From contig NZ_JAHKQO010000036.1 in assembly GCF_018861065.1 (NCBI RefSeq), positions 583,865 through 647,864 of the forward strand: a stretch of DNA of 64,000 bases, given 5' to 3'. Source of the DNA: Paraglaciecola arctica (GTDB taxonomy: Bacteria > Pseudomonadota > Gammaproteobacteria > Enterobacterales > Alteromonadaceae). This document shows, piece after piece, positions 55,283-64,000 of this stretch. The first letter of the stretch is position 1, and every line of letters begins with the position of its first letter. Position numbers and translations under genes: made by a program. The notes below the pieces were generated by a model that was not told the DNA's origin, did not search any database, and saw only the letters and a list, made by a program, of their open reading frames with translations.

Positions 55283-56569
55283 TTGGTTAAGCTATTTAAA
55301 TATATAAGTTTTTTATTGCTGTTGTTAGCTTTTGTTGTTTTCGGACTCTTTGTAACCGCCATAGAATCCGCTCCCACTGTTGTCACGCACAGCGGTGAAC
55401 AAGTCAACCAAGCAGAATCAGTCAAAGAGCTGATGACTCAACTTAGAGATAGCGTAAAAAATAGAACTCATAAGCAGACTATCGATATTAGCCAAGATCA
55501 GTTGAACAGCTTAGTGGGGTTTGCTCAGCGAGCCCATGAAAAAATTAATGGCCAAGTGCATATCGCGGCTGACTCCACCCGCATTTTAGCAAGCTATCAA
55601 TTACCTAATAATCCTTTTGGGCAATACCTAAATATTGATGTTTTATTATTGCCTGGCTCTGGGATTAGAGTCGAATATATTAAGTTTGGTTCGGTAAAAA
55701 TACCTGGCAACTTGGCCTTACAAACCTTGATTCACTTTGCAAATTGGTACACCAGTAGCGATATTGCCAGTCAATTTGTCAAGCAAGTAGAATTTGTCTC
55801 TATGTCTAAACGTCAAATTCAACTGACAGTGCTTCCTCTAGCACAGTTTCTCAGAGAACTGAATGATGTCAAACAAGGTGTAGGAGGTACCAGTGACGAA
55901 GCTATGCGTCTCAGAACAGCCTTTTATTTGCAACAACTGTCCCTTTTAAATGTAGGTAAAAGATTATCACCACAGTCGTTATCTGAGTATATCGGAGCAA
56001 TGTTTAGTTTCGCAAAAGCACGCTCCAACTATGAAACCGCGCCTAAAGAAAACGAGGCAGCCATTATGGCACTGGCAATATATGCTGGTCACCATAGATT
56101 TGCTAACTTAGTGGGTGACGTGCAACCTCTAAAAGGCAAGGTAGCAATGCCTAACGCCAAACCAACTTTGGCTAGTAGAACAGATTTGAATCAGCATTTT
56201 ATTTTTTCCGCCGCTATTAAAATATTATCAGAACAAGGCCTAAGTATTGCCATAGGCGAATTCAAAGAATTAATGGATAGAAGTGACGATGGAAGTGGTT
56301 TCAGCTTTGTAGACTTAGCGGCTGATTTTGCCGGAGTAGAGTTTGCAATAACCGCCACTCATCCCACAACGGCGATTTTATTGCAGAATACGTTAGCGGG
56401 AACTGCCGACGAACTTTTGTTTTTCCCCAATATTCACGATTTACCGGAAGGTTTGAGTAAAACCGAATTCAACCGAGAGTTTACCGCAGTTGACAGCCCT
56501 GAATACCTAAAAATGGTGCAAAGTATTAACCAGCGAATCGCCAATCTAGCGATTCATCAAGGACCTTGA
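55283..56569 (+). CDS. Membrane-anchored protein, function unknown
   Basis: A 428-residue protein with one N-terminal membrane anchor (KLFKYISFLLLLLAFVVFGLFV, about 3-24) and a large periplasmic part without recognisable motifs. It contains a QTIDISQDQLNSLVGFAQR stretch, and near the C-terminus a LAADFAGVEFAITAT segment. I do not recognise the family; by size and anchor it may act in the cell envelope. The start is TTG 55283 with AAAGGG upstream. It begins 54 bases after parE and could be read with it. Confidence 0.65.
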   Translation: MVKLFKYISFLLLLLAFVVFGLFVTAIESAPTVVTHSGEQVNQAESVKELMTQLRDSVKNRTHKQTIDISQDQLNSLVGFAQRAHEKINGQVHIAADSTRILASYQLPNNPFGQYLNIDVLLLPGSGIRVEYIKFGSVKIPGNLALQTLIHFANWYTSSDIASQFVKQVEFVSMSKRQIQLTVLPLAQFLRELNDVKQGVGGTSDEAMRLRTAFYLQQLSLLNVGKRLSPQSLSEYIGAMFSFAKARSNYETAPKENEAAIMALAIYAGHHRFANLVGDVQPLKGKVAMPNAKPTLASRTDLNQHFIFSAAIKILSEQGLSIAIGEFKELMDRSDDGSGFSFVDLAADFAGVEFAITATHPTTAILLQNTLAGTADELLFFPNIHDLPEGLSKTEFNREFTAVDSPEYLKMVQSINQRIANLAIHQGP

Positions 56570-56588
56570 ATACGGTCGACTTTTTGAG

Positions 56589-56897
56589 TTAACGAGCAGT
56601 CTTTTGGAATTGGTTCAGGGTTTTTAATATCAACTCGATTTTTTTTACTATTTGCGGTAGTTGTTGTTTTAGCGTTTCTTGATCTTGTTGATCTAAAGCC
56701 AGCACTTCATTGGCTAGTTCTTCAACATAAGGTTTGAATAATCGGCTACTAGTTTTGAAGCCCGCATCTTTTGCGAAAATCGCACTGAACTTACCTTTTC
56801 CATCTTGTTGTAAACGGCTGATGATGTGATCGGCATCGATGGATTTTCGGTATATAATTTGTACGTTTTCGCTAAGGCTTTGAATAATTGTTTGCAT
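56589..56897 (-). CDS. Small helical protein, function unknown
   Basis: A 102-residue soluble protein, apparently all helical, with a Gln/Leu-rich C-terminus (LDQQDQETLKQQLPQIVKKIELILKTLNQF). The centre has a GKGKFSAIFAKDAGFK segment with basic and glycine residues. No signal peptide or enzyme motif. I do not recognise it, although its composition and start look like a real gene. It converges with the membrane-anchored protein gene, about 20 bases apart. Confidence 0.6.
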   Translation of the reverse strand: MQTIIQSLSENVQIIYRKSIDADHIISRLQQDGKGKFSAIFAKDAGFKTSSRLFKPYVEELANEVLALDQQDQETLKQQLPQIVKKIELILKTLNQFQKTAR

Positions 56898-56989
56898 AAC
56901 TAAAGTTTTACTTAAGGTTGTCGATACAGATTTGATGCGGGCGATTTTGCCCGTTTTTGTATGCTGCTACAAGTAATAAGGAGCACTGT

Positions 56990-57175
56990 ATGGATATTTC
57001 AGGAGCAAGTAACTCGTCGGTTAGTTCGACGCTTGAAATCAAATCTCTACAACTTGCTAAATCACAGCAAAAAGTAGAAGGTCAAGCGACTCTAGATCTA
57101 ATCGAGGCGGCTGCCGCACCTAAAGTTTCGTCTGCTAATTCAGCAATTGGGTCTAATATCGACACCTTTGCTTGA
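56990..57175 (+). CDS. YjfB-like putative motility protein
   Basis: A 61-residue peptide matching the small YjfB/putative motility protein family: MDIS start, a helix with QLAKSQQKVEGQATLDLIEAA and the ending GSNIDTFA. The start is ATG 56990, with AAGGAG upstream at about 7 bases; the frame is open from 56957 but that start has no site. Family members are linked to flagellar genes in several bacteria, though none lies here. The function is unproven. Confidence 0.7.
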   Translation: MDISGASNSSVSSTLEIKSLQLAKSQQKVEGQATLDLIEAAAAPKVSSANSAIGSNIDTFA

Positions 57176-57204
57176 TTCTAAAAGCATAGCCATTTTGGAA
57201 CTTG

Positions 57205-58230
57205 CTATGGATGAAGCTGTAAATCAAGTGGCGTCTTGCCGGGCTGGCCGCCTATTTCTCTTACGAGTTTAGGCACCAGATAACCTGGCTGACGTTTTAT
57301 CAATTCTTTTATCAAATTTATTGCGTTGACTTCCGGTAGGTCAAAGTGTTCTGCACCTTGAACCTTATCCAAAACATGCAAGTAATAGGGCATCACACCT
57401 ATTTCGAATAGCGCTTCATTTAGAGCAACTTGTTTATCCGCGCTATCATTTATACCTTTGAGCAACACCGCCTGATTGAGTAATGTTACCCCCGCTTGTT
57501 TTAATTTGCGCAGCGACGCTGCCAAAGTCTCATCTATTTCGTTGGCGTGATTGATATGTAACACCATCACAGGTTTAAGACGAGACTGTGTAAACCAAGA
57601 GATAAGTTCGGGTGTAATTCTAGAAGGAATCACTACCGGTAAGCGAGTGTGAATGCGTAAGCGCTTAACATGACTCATATTCTCTATTTCAGTGGTGAGC
57701 CATGCCAAAAAATCATCCTTAGCCATTAGAGGATCACCACCTGAATATATCACCTCATCAATCTGCGGGTTACAGGCAATATATTCTAGTGCTTGTTGCC
57801 ACTCTTGTTTGTTTAAGTGATTGTCGCTGTATGGAAAGTGCCTTCTAAAACAATAACGACAGTTTACTGCGCACCCGCCTCTTACCAGTAATAACAAACG
57901 ATTTTGGTACTTATGTAAAATACCAGGCTGTTGATTATTTTGCTCTTGTAATGGATCGGTAGAAAAACCTGGAGTAGATTGGAATTCTCTTTGGCTAGTA
58001 AACACTTGTAAAAATAAAGGGTCGAGTGGGTCCCCCTTTTTCATTTTAGCTGCAAACGGGCGTGGCACCCGCATCGGAAACAGTTGCCGCGCTTTGACAT
58101 CTTCTTTGTAGCATTCTACAGGCAATTCTAAGTAATTAAGCAATGAAACAGGGTCAGAAAAGCACATTGCCAGTTCTTTTTGCCAGTTACTCTCTACAGC
58201 CATCAATTTTTTAGGTATTATTTGCGTCAA
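57205..58230 (-). CDS. epmB: EF-P beta-lysylation protein EpmB (lysine 2,3-aminomutase-like)
   Basis: A 341-residue radical SAM enzyme that converts alpha-lysine to beta-lysine for EF-P modification. The cluster motif [15 protein letters not shown] has the C-x3-C-x2-C spacing, followed by YSGGDPLM and the PLP-binding region near the C-terminus ([10 protein letters not shown] and [13 protein letters not shown]). It diverges from efp with about 34 bases between, as in E. coli, and epmA follows efp, so the whole first part of the pathway is here. No EpmC gene was seen. Confidence 0.96.
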   Translation of the reverse strand: MTQIIPKKLMAVESNWQKELAMCFSDPVSLLNYLELPVECYKEDVKARQLFPMRVPRPFAAKMKKGDPLDPLFLQVFTSQREFQSTPGFSTDPLQEQNNQQPGILHKYQNRLLLLVRGGCAVNCRYCFRRHFPYSDNHLNKQEWQQALEYIACNPQIDEVIYSGGDPLMAKDDFLAWLTTEIENMSHVKRLRIHTRLPVVIPSRITPELISWFTQSRLKPVMVLHINHANEIDETLAASLRKLKQAGVTLLNQAVLLKGINDSADKQVALNEALFEIGVMPYYLHVLDKVQGAEHFDLPEVNAINLIKELIKRQPGYLVPKLVREIGGQPGKTPLDLQLHP

Positions 58231-58264
58231 TTACAGACTCAGCTTAGTTATATTATGGGGACAC

Positions 58265-58834
58265 ATGGCAAATTTCAGCACAAATGAGTTTAAATCGGGC
58301 CTTAAGATAATGCTCGATGGCGAACCTTGCAACATTCTTGAAAATGAATTTGTTAAACCAGGTAAAGGCCAAGCCTTTAGTCGGGTTAAAATTCGCAAAC
58401 TTATTTCCGGAAAAGTAATAGAAAAAACCTTTAAATCAGGTGATACGGTAGAAGGTGCGGATGTATTGGATACCGAATTAGCTTATTTATATTCAGATGG
58501 TGAATTCTGGCACTTTATGAATAACGACACGTTTGAACAGATAGCCGCAGATGAAGCTGCCGTTGGTGAAAACGTTAAGTGGCTAGTTGAGAATGACACT
58601 TGCACCATCACACTATGGAACGGTGCACCAATTGCTGTCCAGCCAGCTAATTTTGTTGAACTAGAAATTACTGAAACAGACCCTGGCCTTAAAGGTGATA
58701 CAGCTGGTACGGGTGGCAAACCCGCCACATTATCTTCTGGCGCAGTAGTCAGGGTACCACTATTTGTTCAAACCGGTGAAGTCATTAAAGTGGATACCCG
58801 CAGCGGCGAGTATGTATCTAGAGCACAAAAATAA
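58265..58834 (+). CDS. efp: Elongation factor P
   Basis: A 189-residue EF-P that helps ribosomes make consecutive proline bonds. Lys34 in VKPGKGQAF is the modified residue, and it sits next to both epmB and epmA, so beta-lysylation is expected. The three-domain size and the C-terminal [17 protein letters not shown] are standard. A strong terminator follows. Confidence 0.98.
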   Translation: MANFSTNEFKSGLKIMLDGEPCNILENEFVKPGKGQAFSRVKIRKLISGKVIEKTFKSGDTVEGADVLDTELAYLYSDGEFWHFMNNDTFEQIAADEAAVGENVKWLVENDTCTITLWNGAPIAVQPANFVELEITETDPGLKGDTAGTGGKPATLSSGAVVRVPLFVQTGEVIKVDTRSGEYVSRAQK

Positions 58835-58854
58835 TTCACGTAGTCAAAAAGTAG

Positions 58855-58880
58855 AAAGCCCACTTTGGTGGGCTTTTTTA
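58855..58880 (+). terminator. Rho-independent terminator after efp
   Basis: A perfect 9-bp stem (AAAGCCCAC/GTGGGCTTT) with a 4-base loop and a following T-run of about six bases. It lies 20 bases past the efp stop and 20 bases before epmA, so epmA may have its own promoter or depend on read-through. Confidence 0.88.
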
Positions 58881-58900
58881 TTGTTTAAAATAGGATTTCA

Positions 58901-59875
58901 ATGCAATCGAACAACTGGAGGCCTAGCGCATCAATTGCGGCGTTAAAACAACGCGCCTTGGTTTTGCGGAAAATTAGACACTTCTTTGCAGAACGTGACG
59001 TGCTTGAAGTAGACACACCTGCTTTAAGTCACGCCACTGTCACTGACGAACATTTACATTCGTTTTCGACCCAATTCCAGCACCCCTTCGCACCTCAATC
59101 GCAAACTTTATATTTACAAACCTCTCCTGAATTTGCGATGAAAAGACTATTAAGTGCAGGAAGCGGAGCTATTTATCAAATATGTAAATCTTTTAGAAAC
59201 GAAGAAACAGGACGTTTTCATAATCCTGAATTTACCATGCTCGAATGGTATAGGCCGGGTTTTAATCACGTACAACTGATGTCGGAGATTGATGATCTAA
59301 TTCAAATGGTTTTGGAGTGTGAACCGGCTGAAAAAAAAACTTATCAAGCGCTATTCAAACAACACCTAAATTGCGATCCCTTAACTGCAACATTAGATGA
59401 ACTAAAAACACTAGCCAAGCATCACGGATATGGGGAACTCGCTGCAGAAGAAAACAATAGAGATACTTTACTAATGCTGTTATTTAGCCAGCAAGTAGAA
59501 CCCCACATTGGCCAAGACCGCCCGTGTTTTGTGGCAGATTTTCCCGCTAGCCAAGCCGCGTTAGCCCAAATAAGTGCCACTAACCCTTTGGTAGCGGAAC
59601 GCTTTGAATTGTATTTTCAGGGTATCGAATTGGCTAATGGATTCCATGAACTAACTGACAGTGTCGAGCAACTTAGTCGTTTCGAACGCGATAATAAGCA
59701 ACGCCAAAAACGGGGCTTAGATAGGATGCCTATCGATCAAAATTTTATAGCAGCGATAGAGTCAGGTTTACCTGAGTGTGCAGGTGTTGCATTGGGAATT
59801 GATCGACTACTAATGCTAGCATTGAAATGTAATAAAATTGAGCAAGTTATCGCTTTTGAAAATAGCCGAGCATAG
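58901..59875 (+). CDS. epmA: EF-P--(R)-beta-lysine ligase EpmA
   Basis: A 324-residue class II lysyl-tRNA synthetase paralogue without the anticodon domain; it attaches beta-lysine to Lys34 of EF-P. Motif 2 is seen as [23 protein letters not shown], and motif 3 as [12 protein letters not shown] near the C-terminus. The length is that of E. coli EpmA. It is separated from efp only by a terminator. Confidence 0.95.
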   Translation: MQSNNWRPSASIAALKQRALVLRKIRHFFAERDVLEVDTPALSHATVTDEHLHSFSTQFQHPFAPQSQTLYLQTSPEFAMKRLLSAGSGAIYQICKSFRNEETGRFHNPEFTMLEWYRPGFNHVQLMSEIDDLIQMVLECEPAEKKTYQALFKQHLNCDPLTATLDELKTLAKHHGYGELAAEENNRDTLLMLLFSQQVEPHIGQDRPCFVADFPASQAALAQISATNPLVAERFELYFQGIELANGFHELTDSVEQLSRFERDNKQRQKRGLDRMPIDQNFIAAIESGLPECAGVALGIDRLLMLALKCNKIEQVIAFENSRA

Positions 59876-59933
59876 ATGCCAAAGGCCGCGAACCCTATAA
59901 CCTTGTATTTTTAATAATCTAAAGGATCAAAAG

Positions 59934-60368
59934 TTGCCTAATCCTAATGTACATACAAACGCAAACGCCCTACAAAGTGAATGGATCACTCTACAAAACC
60001 AATTTGACAGTTATGAGAAATGTTCGCTAGCAATTAAACTTACGAGTGTTCTAGTCTGCTGCTTTTTGGTGTTTAGTGTAAATGCTGGGATTGGAGGCTC
60101 GTTGATAATTGCTATATTGTGGCTACAAGACGGCATTTGGAAAACCTTTCAAAATCGTATTTCGCAGCGACTTGTAGTTGTCGAACAAGCTATTCATGAT
60201 GAGATTAATCAAGGTCAAACATCGCGGTTAGGCATGCAATTTAATCTTGTTTGGAGTCAATCTAGAGCCAATGTATTAGGTTTGCTTAGCGAATATATCA
60301 AACAATCACTCAAGCCGACCGTTGCTTATCCTTACGTGGTTTTAATTATCTTTATAGTTGTGGCGTAA
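59934..60368 (+). CDS. Small membrane protein, function unknown
   Basis: A 144-residue protein with two or three membrane spans: about 33-63 (LTSVLVCCFLVFSVNAGIG...) and the C-terminal 129-144 (YPYVVLIIFIVV). The part between them is amphipathic and soluble, and the first 30 residues are polar. I do not recognise it. The start is TTG 59934 with AAGGA about 8 bases upstream. It ends one base before the next gene, so it is coupled to the YGSL-motif protein. Confidence 0.6.
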   Translation: MPNPNVHTNANALQSEWITLQNQFDSYEKCSLAIKLTSVLVCCFLVFSVNAGIGGSLIIAILWLQDGIWKTFQNRISQRLVVVEQAIHDEINQGQTSRLGMQFNLVWSQSRANVLGLLSEYIKQSLKPTVAYPYVVLIIFIVVA

Positions 60369-60369
60369 C

Positions 60370-61011
60370 ATGTTGACTAGTCAACAACACTACTTGGTGG
60401 GATATGGCAGTTTACTCAGCCACGATAGTCGTTCACGCTATTCAAATATATTCTGCGATAATATGCCTATCCGAGCCCAAGGATGGCAACGAGAATGGTT
60501 GGCAAGAGGTATGGAAGACTTACAAACCTGTTTGGGAGTAAGCCGAGTTGAGTCAGCTCATTTGAATGGCGTGTTGTTACCCATTGAACAAATAACACCT
60601 GAGTTACGCAGTCGCGAACAAGACTATGAATTTATTGAAATTGACCCTGCCACTATAGTGCCTGCCAAAAAATCTGCCGCACTTGAGAATGAGCTATCTA
60701 AAATTCGCGCTAATCCAGACAAGTGCAAGATATGGATATGTGCCAATATTCACAAAAAGCAGGCCAGTACCGACTACCCTATTTATCAAACCTACTTAGA
60801 CACTTGCCTTGTGGGTTGTTTTGATATGGGCATAGATAATTTTGCAACTGACTTCATTCGCCATACTTATTTTTGGCAGAATGGCTGGGTAAACGACCGG
60901 TGTCGTTCCGGTTACCCCAGAGCGGCAAAAGTCACAAAACAACAACAATTGAAAATTGACCAACTCTTGAAACAAATGCAATTATTGAAATATCGTCGAG
61001 AAGAGGTTTGA
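60370..61011 (+). CDS. Gamma-glutamylcyclotransferase-like protein
   Basis: A 213-residue soluble protein. The LVGYGSLLSHDSR start near residue 9 is the YGSL signature of the gamma-glutamylcyclotransferase fold, where the glycine loop binds the gamma-glutamyl group. The characteristic catalytic Glu cannot be assigned with confidence, and the rest, including TYFWQNGWVNDRCRSGYPRA, is distinctive. Thus it may be a cyclotransferase or a relative with another function. The start ATG 60370 directly follows the previous stop (TAACATG). It lies immediately upstream of a GNAT gene. Confidence 0.6.
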   Translation: MLTSQQHYLVGYGSLLSHDSRSRYSNIFCDNMPIRAQGWQREWLARGMEDLQTCLGVSRVESAHLNGVLLPIEQITPELRSREQDYEFIEIDPATIVPAKKSAALENELSKIRANPDKCKIWICANIHKKQASTDYPIYQTYLDTCLVGCFDMGIDNFATDFIRHTYFWQNGWVNDRCRSGYPRAAKVTKQQQLKIDQLLKQMQLLKYRREEV

Positions 61012-61526
61012 TGAAAACGCTTGAATCTAACAGATTAACATTGAGACAGTTAACTATCGAAGATGCGGATTTTATTGTTGAGTTGATGAACGACCCAGAT
61101 TGGCTTAGATATATTGGTGACAGAGGTGTTAGAAATAAACAGGATGCTATTACCTATATCAAAGAAGGCCCACAAACCATGTACCAACAACACGGCATGG
61201 GATTACTATTGGTAGAATCTCTGTCACCCAAAGTTCCCCTTGGCTTATGCGGTTTACTAAAGCGAACTGGATTGACTCATCCAGACCTTGGCTTCGCATT
61301 TATGCCACAGTACCGAAAACAGGGATTGGCTTTTGAAGCTGCTAAATTGGTTTTGCACGATATTAATCAACAGCAACTTCACTCAAAGATCCTTGCGTTG
61401 ACTTCACTAGACAATCATAAATCAATCAATTTACTGGAAAAACTGGGGTTCAGCTTTAAATCAATAATTCGCTTAGACGGTAGTATTGATGAAACTCGGT
61501 TGTTTGAGCTTAGTATGAAAAAATAA
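61011..61526 (+). CDS. GNAT family N-acetyltransferase
   Basis: A 171-residue acetyltransferase of the RimJ/RimL-like branch. It starts LESNRLTLRQLTIEDADFIVELMNDPDWL, has the acetyl-CoA loop PQYRKQGLAFEAAK near residue 100 (motif A, Q-x-x-G-x-A), and ends with NHKSINLLEKLGFSF. AAGAGG 4 bases upstream of ATG 61011 sets the start; the stop of the previous gene overlaps this ATG. The substrate could be a ribosomal or other protein N-terminus, or a small molecule. Confidence 0.85.
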   Translation: MKTLESNRLTLRQLTIEDADFIVELMNDPDWLRYIGDRGVRNKQDAITYIKEGPQTMYQQHGMGLLLVESLSPKVPLGLCGLLKRTGLTHPDLGFAFMPQYRKQGLAFEAAKLVLHDINQQQLHSKILALTSLDNHKSINLLEKLGFSFKSIIRLDGSIDETRLFELSMKK

Positions 61527-61670
61527 CGTCGCTTTTTATGATATTTAACAAAAGACAATTTCTACTTTTCATTTGAAAGCGATTTATTTATTCTAGAACG
61601 TTATGCCTTTTGCTTACCTCGTAAACCTATGTCTTAGCTGTATACGATTTGTAGGCGGTTTGGAGAAAAA

Positions 61671-62297
61671 ATGAAAAACAATTCGGATCAACAAGACTCA
61701 AATATACCCAATAATCAGGAGATATCACGGCGAAATGTTTTACTGGGCATATTAGCTTCGGTCGGCGCAGCAAGTACTGCTGGATGTGCCCGCAGCCTCA
61801 ACACTACAATTGTGGACTTAGAAAAAAGTAACGCTCAACACAATTCTAACTATGAGTTTTACACTTCTAAGGAATTCCTACTAGTCAGTCGGTTGTCAGA
61901 CCTGATAATTCCCGACACGCAAACTCTAGGGGCATTGGCAGTAGGTGTACCTAGGTTAATGGACCAATTGCATACAGACTGGGCGTCGATACAAACTCAA
62001 ACAGCCCATCGTGATGCTCTAAAGTTAGTTAATGATGAGCTTGACACAATTTCTGGTGTTCCTTTTTTAAAGCAAAATTCTGAAGCTCAATTAGCCACTT
62101 TAAGCACACTAGATAACTTAGCTTTTTCTAGTGATTATCAACGTTTAAGTGCATACCGCTCCATAAAAGAATTAATTGCGCGCTTTTATTATTTATCCGA
62201 AGTAGGGGCAAGTCAGGAATTGCGCTATGAATTAGTACCAGGTCGCTGGGAGGCCTGCATTCCCTTTGAAAAAGTTGGCCGTTCTTGGGCTGCTTAA
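61671..62297 (+). CDS. Tat-exported gluconate 2-dehydrogenase subunit 3-like protein
   Basis: A 208-residue small subunit of a GMC-type membrane dehydrogenase. A twin-arginine signal (ISRRNVLLGILASVGA) is followed by a lipobox-like AGC near residue 38, so it may be a Tat-exported lipoprotein. The mature part has SRLSDLIIPDTQTLGALAVGVPRLMDQL, typical of this family. It precedes the FAD subunit by 39 bases. The GMC protein has no signal of its own, so it probably leaves the cell folded and bound to this subunit. Confidence 0.85.
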   Translation: MKNNSDQQDSNIPNNQEISRRNVLLGILASVGAASTAGCARSLNTTIVDLEKSNAQHNSNYEFYTSKEFLLVSRLSDLIIPDTQTLGALAVGVPRLMDQLHTDWASIQTQTAHRDALKLVNDELDTISGVPFLKQNSEAQLATLSTLDNLAFSSDYQRLSAYRSIKELIARFYYLSEVGASQELRYELVPGRWEACIPFEKVGRSWAA

Positions 62298-62336
62298 TTC
62301 AAACTAGAAAATAATTAGAAGCGGGAGACCCTTAAA

Positions 62337-64000
62337 ATGACCCATTATGACGCTATTGTGATTGGCTCTGGAATGAGTGGAGGCTGGAACGCTAAAGAAT
62401 TAGCTGAAAAAGGTCTAAAGGTATTAGTGCTGGAAAGGGGTCAAAAAATTGAACCTGCAAAAGACTATGCCGATTTTTTAAATCCTTGGGACACTCCCAA
62501 CTTTGATAAAATCGCTGAAGATGAAATCAAACAGCACTATGCCATTCAGCATCGTGGCGTGGGATACGCGGTAAAAGAAAGTACTAAACATTTTTGGGTA
62601 AAAGACAGCGAACATCCCTACGACACCCCAAAAGACAAACCCTATGATTGGCTTAGAGGTCATCACACTGGTGGACGGTCTTTAACTTGGGGGCGACAAT
62701 CCTACCGACTGGGTCCCCAAGATTTCGAGGCAAATAAACTAGACGGTCATGGCACTGACTGGCCTATAAGATATGATGATTTAGCCCCGTGGTACGATTA
62801 TGTAGAAAAATTTGCGGGTATTTCGGGCAGCCACGAGGGATTGCCACAATTGCCTGATGGCGTTTTCCAACCTGCTTTTGAATTAACTTGTGCTGAGAAA
62901 GTGTTTAAAAAAAACTTGGAAAGTGCTTTTGCGAGCAGAAAAGTCATACCAGCTCGGGTAGCACACCTAACTGCTCCGACTGCAGAGCAGATGGCTCTGG
63001 GTCGAGGTCCTTGCCAAGCGCGAAATCATTGTAATAAAGGCTGTAGTTTTGGCGCCTATTTTTCTGCCAATTCAGCGACTCTTCCGGCTGCCATGCGCAC
63101 CGGAAACTGTACGATAGTTAACAACGCCATAGTGCATTCACTTGACTATGATGCAACGACCAAACGTGTCACCGGTGTAAAAGTTATCGATGCTAAGAGT
63201 AAAGAAGTGACTACTTATACTTCTCGTATTGTATTTTTAAACGCTTCTGCTATCGCTAGCGCAATGATTTTGTTGCAATCAAAGTCTCCAACCTACCCCA
63301 ATGGTTTAGCCAATAAATCGGATCAAGTGGGTCGCAATTTAATGGACCATGTCAGTGCAGCTAGTGCCAATGGTGTGATTTCTGGGTTTGATGACAAATA
63401 CTATTACGGACGCAGACCCGGTGGGATTTATATTCCTAGATATGCCAATATCACAGAAGATAACAAACCTTATTTACGTGGTTTTGGCTTTCAAGGTGGA
63501 AGCTGGCGAGAAAGCTGGACAGGTAACAAAGCTGGTATAGGTGCTGACTTCAAAGAATCCAATCGTAAGCCAGGTAATTGGCGGATAAGTATCTATAGTT
63601 TTGGAGAAATTTTACCCAACCCCGAAAATCGCGTGACCTTGTCGAAAGATAAATCCGATAAATGGGGATTACCTCAAGCCTATATAGATTGTGAAATGGG
63701 CGAGAACGAAAAAATCATGATGCGAGAAGCGCAGAAAGACGCCTATTCTATGCTTAAAGAAGCTGGAGCAACGGATATTAGCCGTGGTCCAGATGCAGAA
63801 TTGGACTTGTCTCTCCCAGGTAACCGTATTCACGAAATGGGAACAGCAAGAATGGGGCGCGATCCTAAAACGTCGGTACTCAACAAGTGGTGTCAGGCCC
63901 ATGACGTGCCAAACCTGTTTATCACCGACGGAGCCTGCATGCCATCCGGTGGATGCCAAAATCCATCATTAACCTATATGGCCTTATCAGCTAGGGCGGC
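62337..64000 (+). CDS. GMC family FAD oxidoreductase (dehydrogenase large subunit), partial
   Basis: The first 554 codons of a GMC oxidoreductase that runs past the right edge. The dinucleotide-binding motif IVIGSGMSGGWNAKELAEKG is at residues 8-27, ending in LERG. The HTGGRSLTWGRQSYR segment matches gluconate 2-dehydrogenase alpha subunits. The C-terminal substrate part ends with HEMGTARMG and NPSLTYMALS, with the catalytic His and Asn. The likely partner is the Tat-targeted subunit encoded upstream; a cytochrome c subunit would be expected beyond the window. The sugar or alcohol substrate is unknown. Confidence 0.88.
   Translation, partial: MTHYDAIVIGSGMSGGWNAKELAEKGLKVLVLERGQKIEPAKDYADFLNPWDTPNFDKIAEDEIKQHYAIQHRGVGYAVKESTKHFWVKDSEHPYDTPKDKPYDWLRGHHTGGRSLTWGRQSYRLGPQDFEANKLDGHGTDWPIRYDDLAPWYDYVEKFAGISGSHEGLPQLPDGVFQPAFELTCAEKVFKKNLESAFASRKVIPARVAHLTAPTAEQMALGRGPCQARNHCNKGCSFGAYFSANSATLPAAMRTGNCTIVNNAIVHSLDYDATTKRVTGVKVIDAKSKEVTTYTSRIVFLNASAIASAMILLQSKSPTYPNGLANKSDQVGRNLMDHVSAASANGVISGFDDKYYYGRRPGGIYIPRYANITEDNKPYLRGFGFQGGSWRESWTGNKAGIGADFKESNRKPGNWRISIYSFGEILPNPENRVTLSKDKSDKWGLPQAYIDCEMGENEKIMMREAQKDAYSMLKEAGATDISRGPDAELDLSLPGNRIHEMGTARMGRDPKTSVLNKWCQAHDVPNLFITDGACMPSGGCQNPSLTYMALSARA

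Noticed and set aside
57185-57209. CATAGC/GCTATG inverted repeat at the end of epmB
   Set aside because: Six-base arms with a 13-base loop overlapping the stop codon, followed by only a few T residues; too weak to call.
63669-63959. Minus-strand 96-codon frame inside the GMC gene
   Set aside because: Shadow of the clearly coding plus strand.

Overview
The window is a contiguous piece of a gammaproteobacterial chromosome. Gene content and order point to the Alteromonadales, around Alteromonas, Glaciecola and Paraglaciecola. Evidence includes an E. coli-like dksA-gluQ-pcnB-folK-panB-panC block, a rsmD/ftsY-ftsE-ftsX block, a tolC/nudF-yqiB-cpdA-yqiA-parE block, and family types common in marine Alteromonadales (PanP, GlyGly-CTERM protease, 7TMR-DISM hybrid kinase). 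The DNA is moderately AT-rich and densely coded. I saw no rRNA, tRNA, insertion sequence, prophage or CRISPR array. About ten genes appear to start at TTG, GTG or, in pcnB, ATT.

Layout. 1-1804: end of a YadGH-type ABC exporter and a TrmB-like methyltransferase. 1824-2573: a degenerate EAL protein. 2704-10441: vitamin and RNA genes. PanP (aspartate decarboxylase) faces panC and panB, so beta-alanine and pantoate supply and their ligation are encoded side by side; then come folK, pcnB, gluQ, dksA and sfsA. 10506-14121: peptidase B, a small HTH protein, a MarC/YhgN membrane protein, a DUF416 protein and rsmD. 14193-17358: ftsY, ftsE, ftsX. 17380-21037: a secreted phosphodiesterase and parC. 21515-25358: a large hybrid sensor kinase and a membrane protein. 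25645-30710: an RND efflux pump (permease and adaptor) diverging from a TetR regulator, with a 15-bp palindrome between them. 30773-34786: a secreted metalloprotease with tandem cadherin-like repeats and a GlyGly-CTERM tail, a lipoprotein and a small periplasmic protein.

35232-37173: the agmatine-to-putrescine pair aguA/aguB. 37251-42948: a glutathione transferase, a double solute-binding protein, DUF4112 and DUF819 genes, and hemH. 43198-48241: an unusual four-gene set encoding a coiled-coil protein, a transmembrane OmpA-like protein, a Ras-like small GTPase and a PAS-GGDEF-EAL protein. This is the best candidate in the window for an undescribed system. 48249-49064: a voltage-gated cation channel with an acidic, calcium-type filter. 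49227-55228: tolC, nudF, yqiB, cpdA, yqiA and parE. 55283-57175: two unknown proteins and a YjfB-type peptide. 57205-59875: the elongation factor P set epmB, efp, epmA. 59934-61526: a membrane protein, a YGSL-motif protein and a GNAT acetyltransferase. 61671-64000: a Tat-targeted gluconate dehydrogenase subunit 3-like protein and a GMC oxidoreductase that runs off the end.

The strongest sequence-level findings are the AUU start of pcnB (supported by an AAGGAG ribosome binding site and homology to the E. coli N-terminus), the PanP-for-PanD replacement, the GTPase/OmpA/c-di-GMP operon, and the TFEDWTD selectivity filter of the ion channel. All functional names come from reading the proteins by eye; no database search was run.
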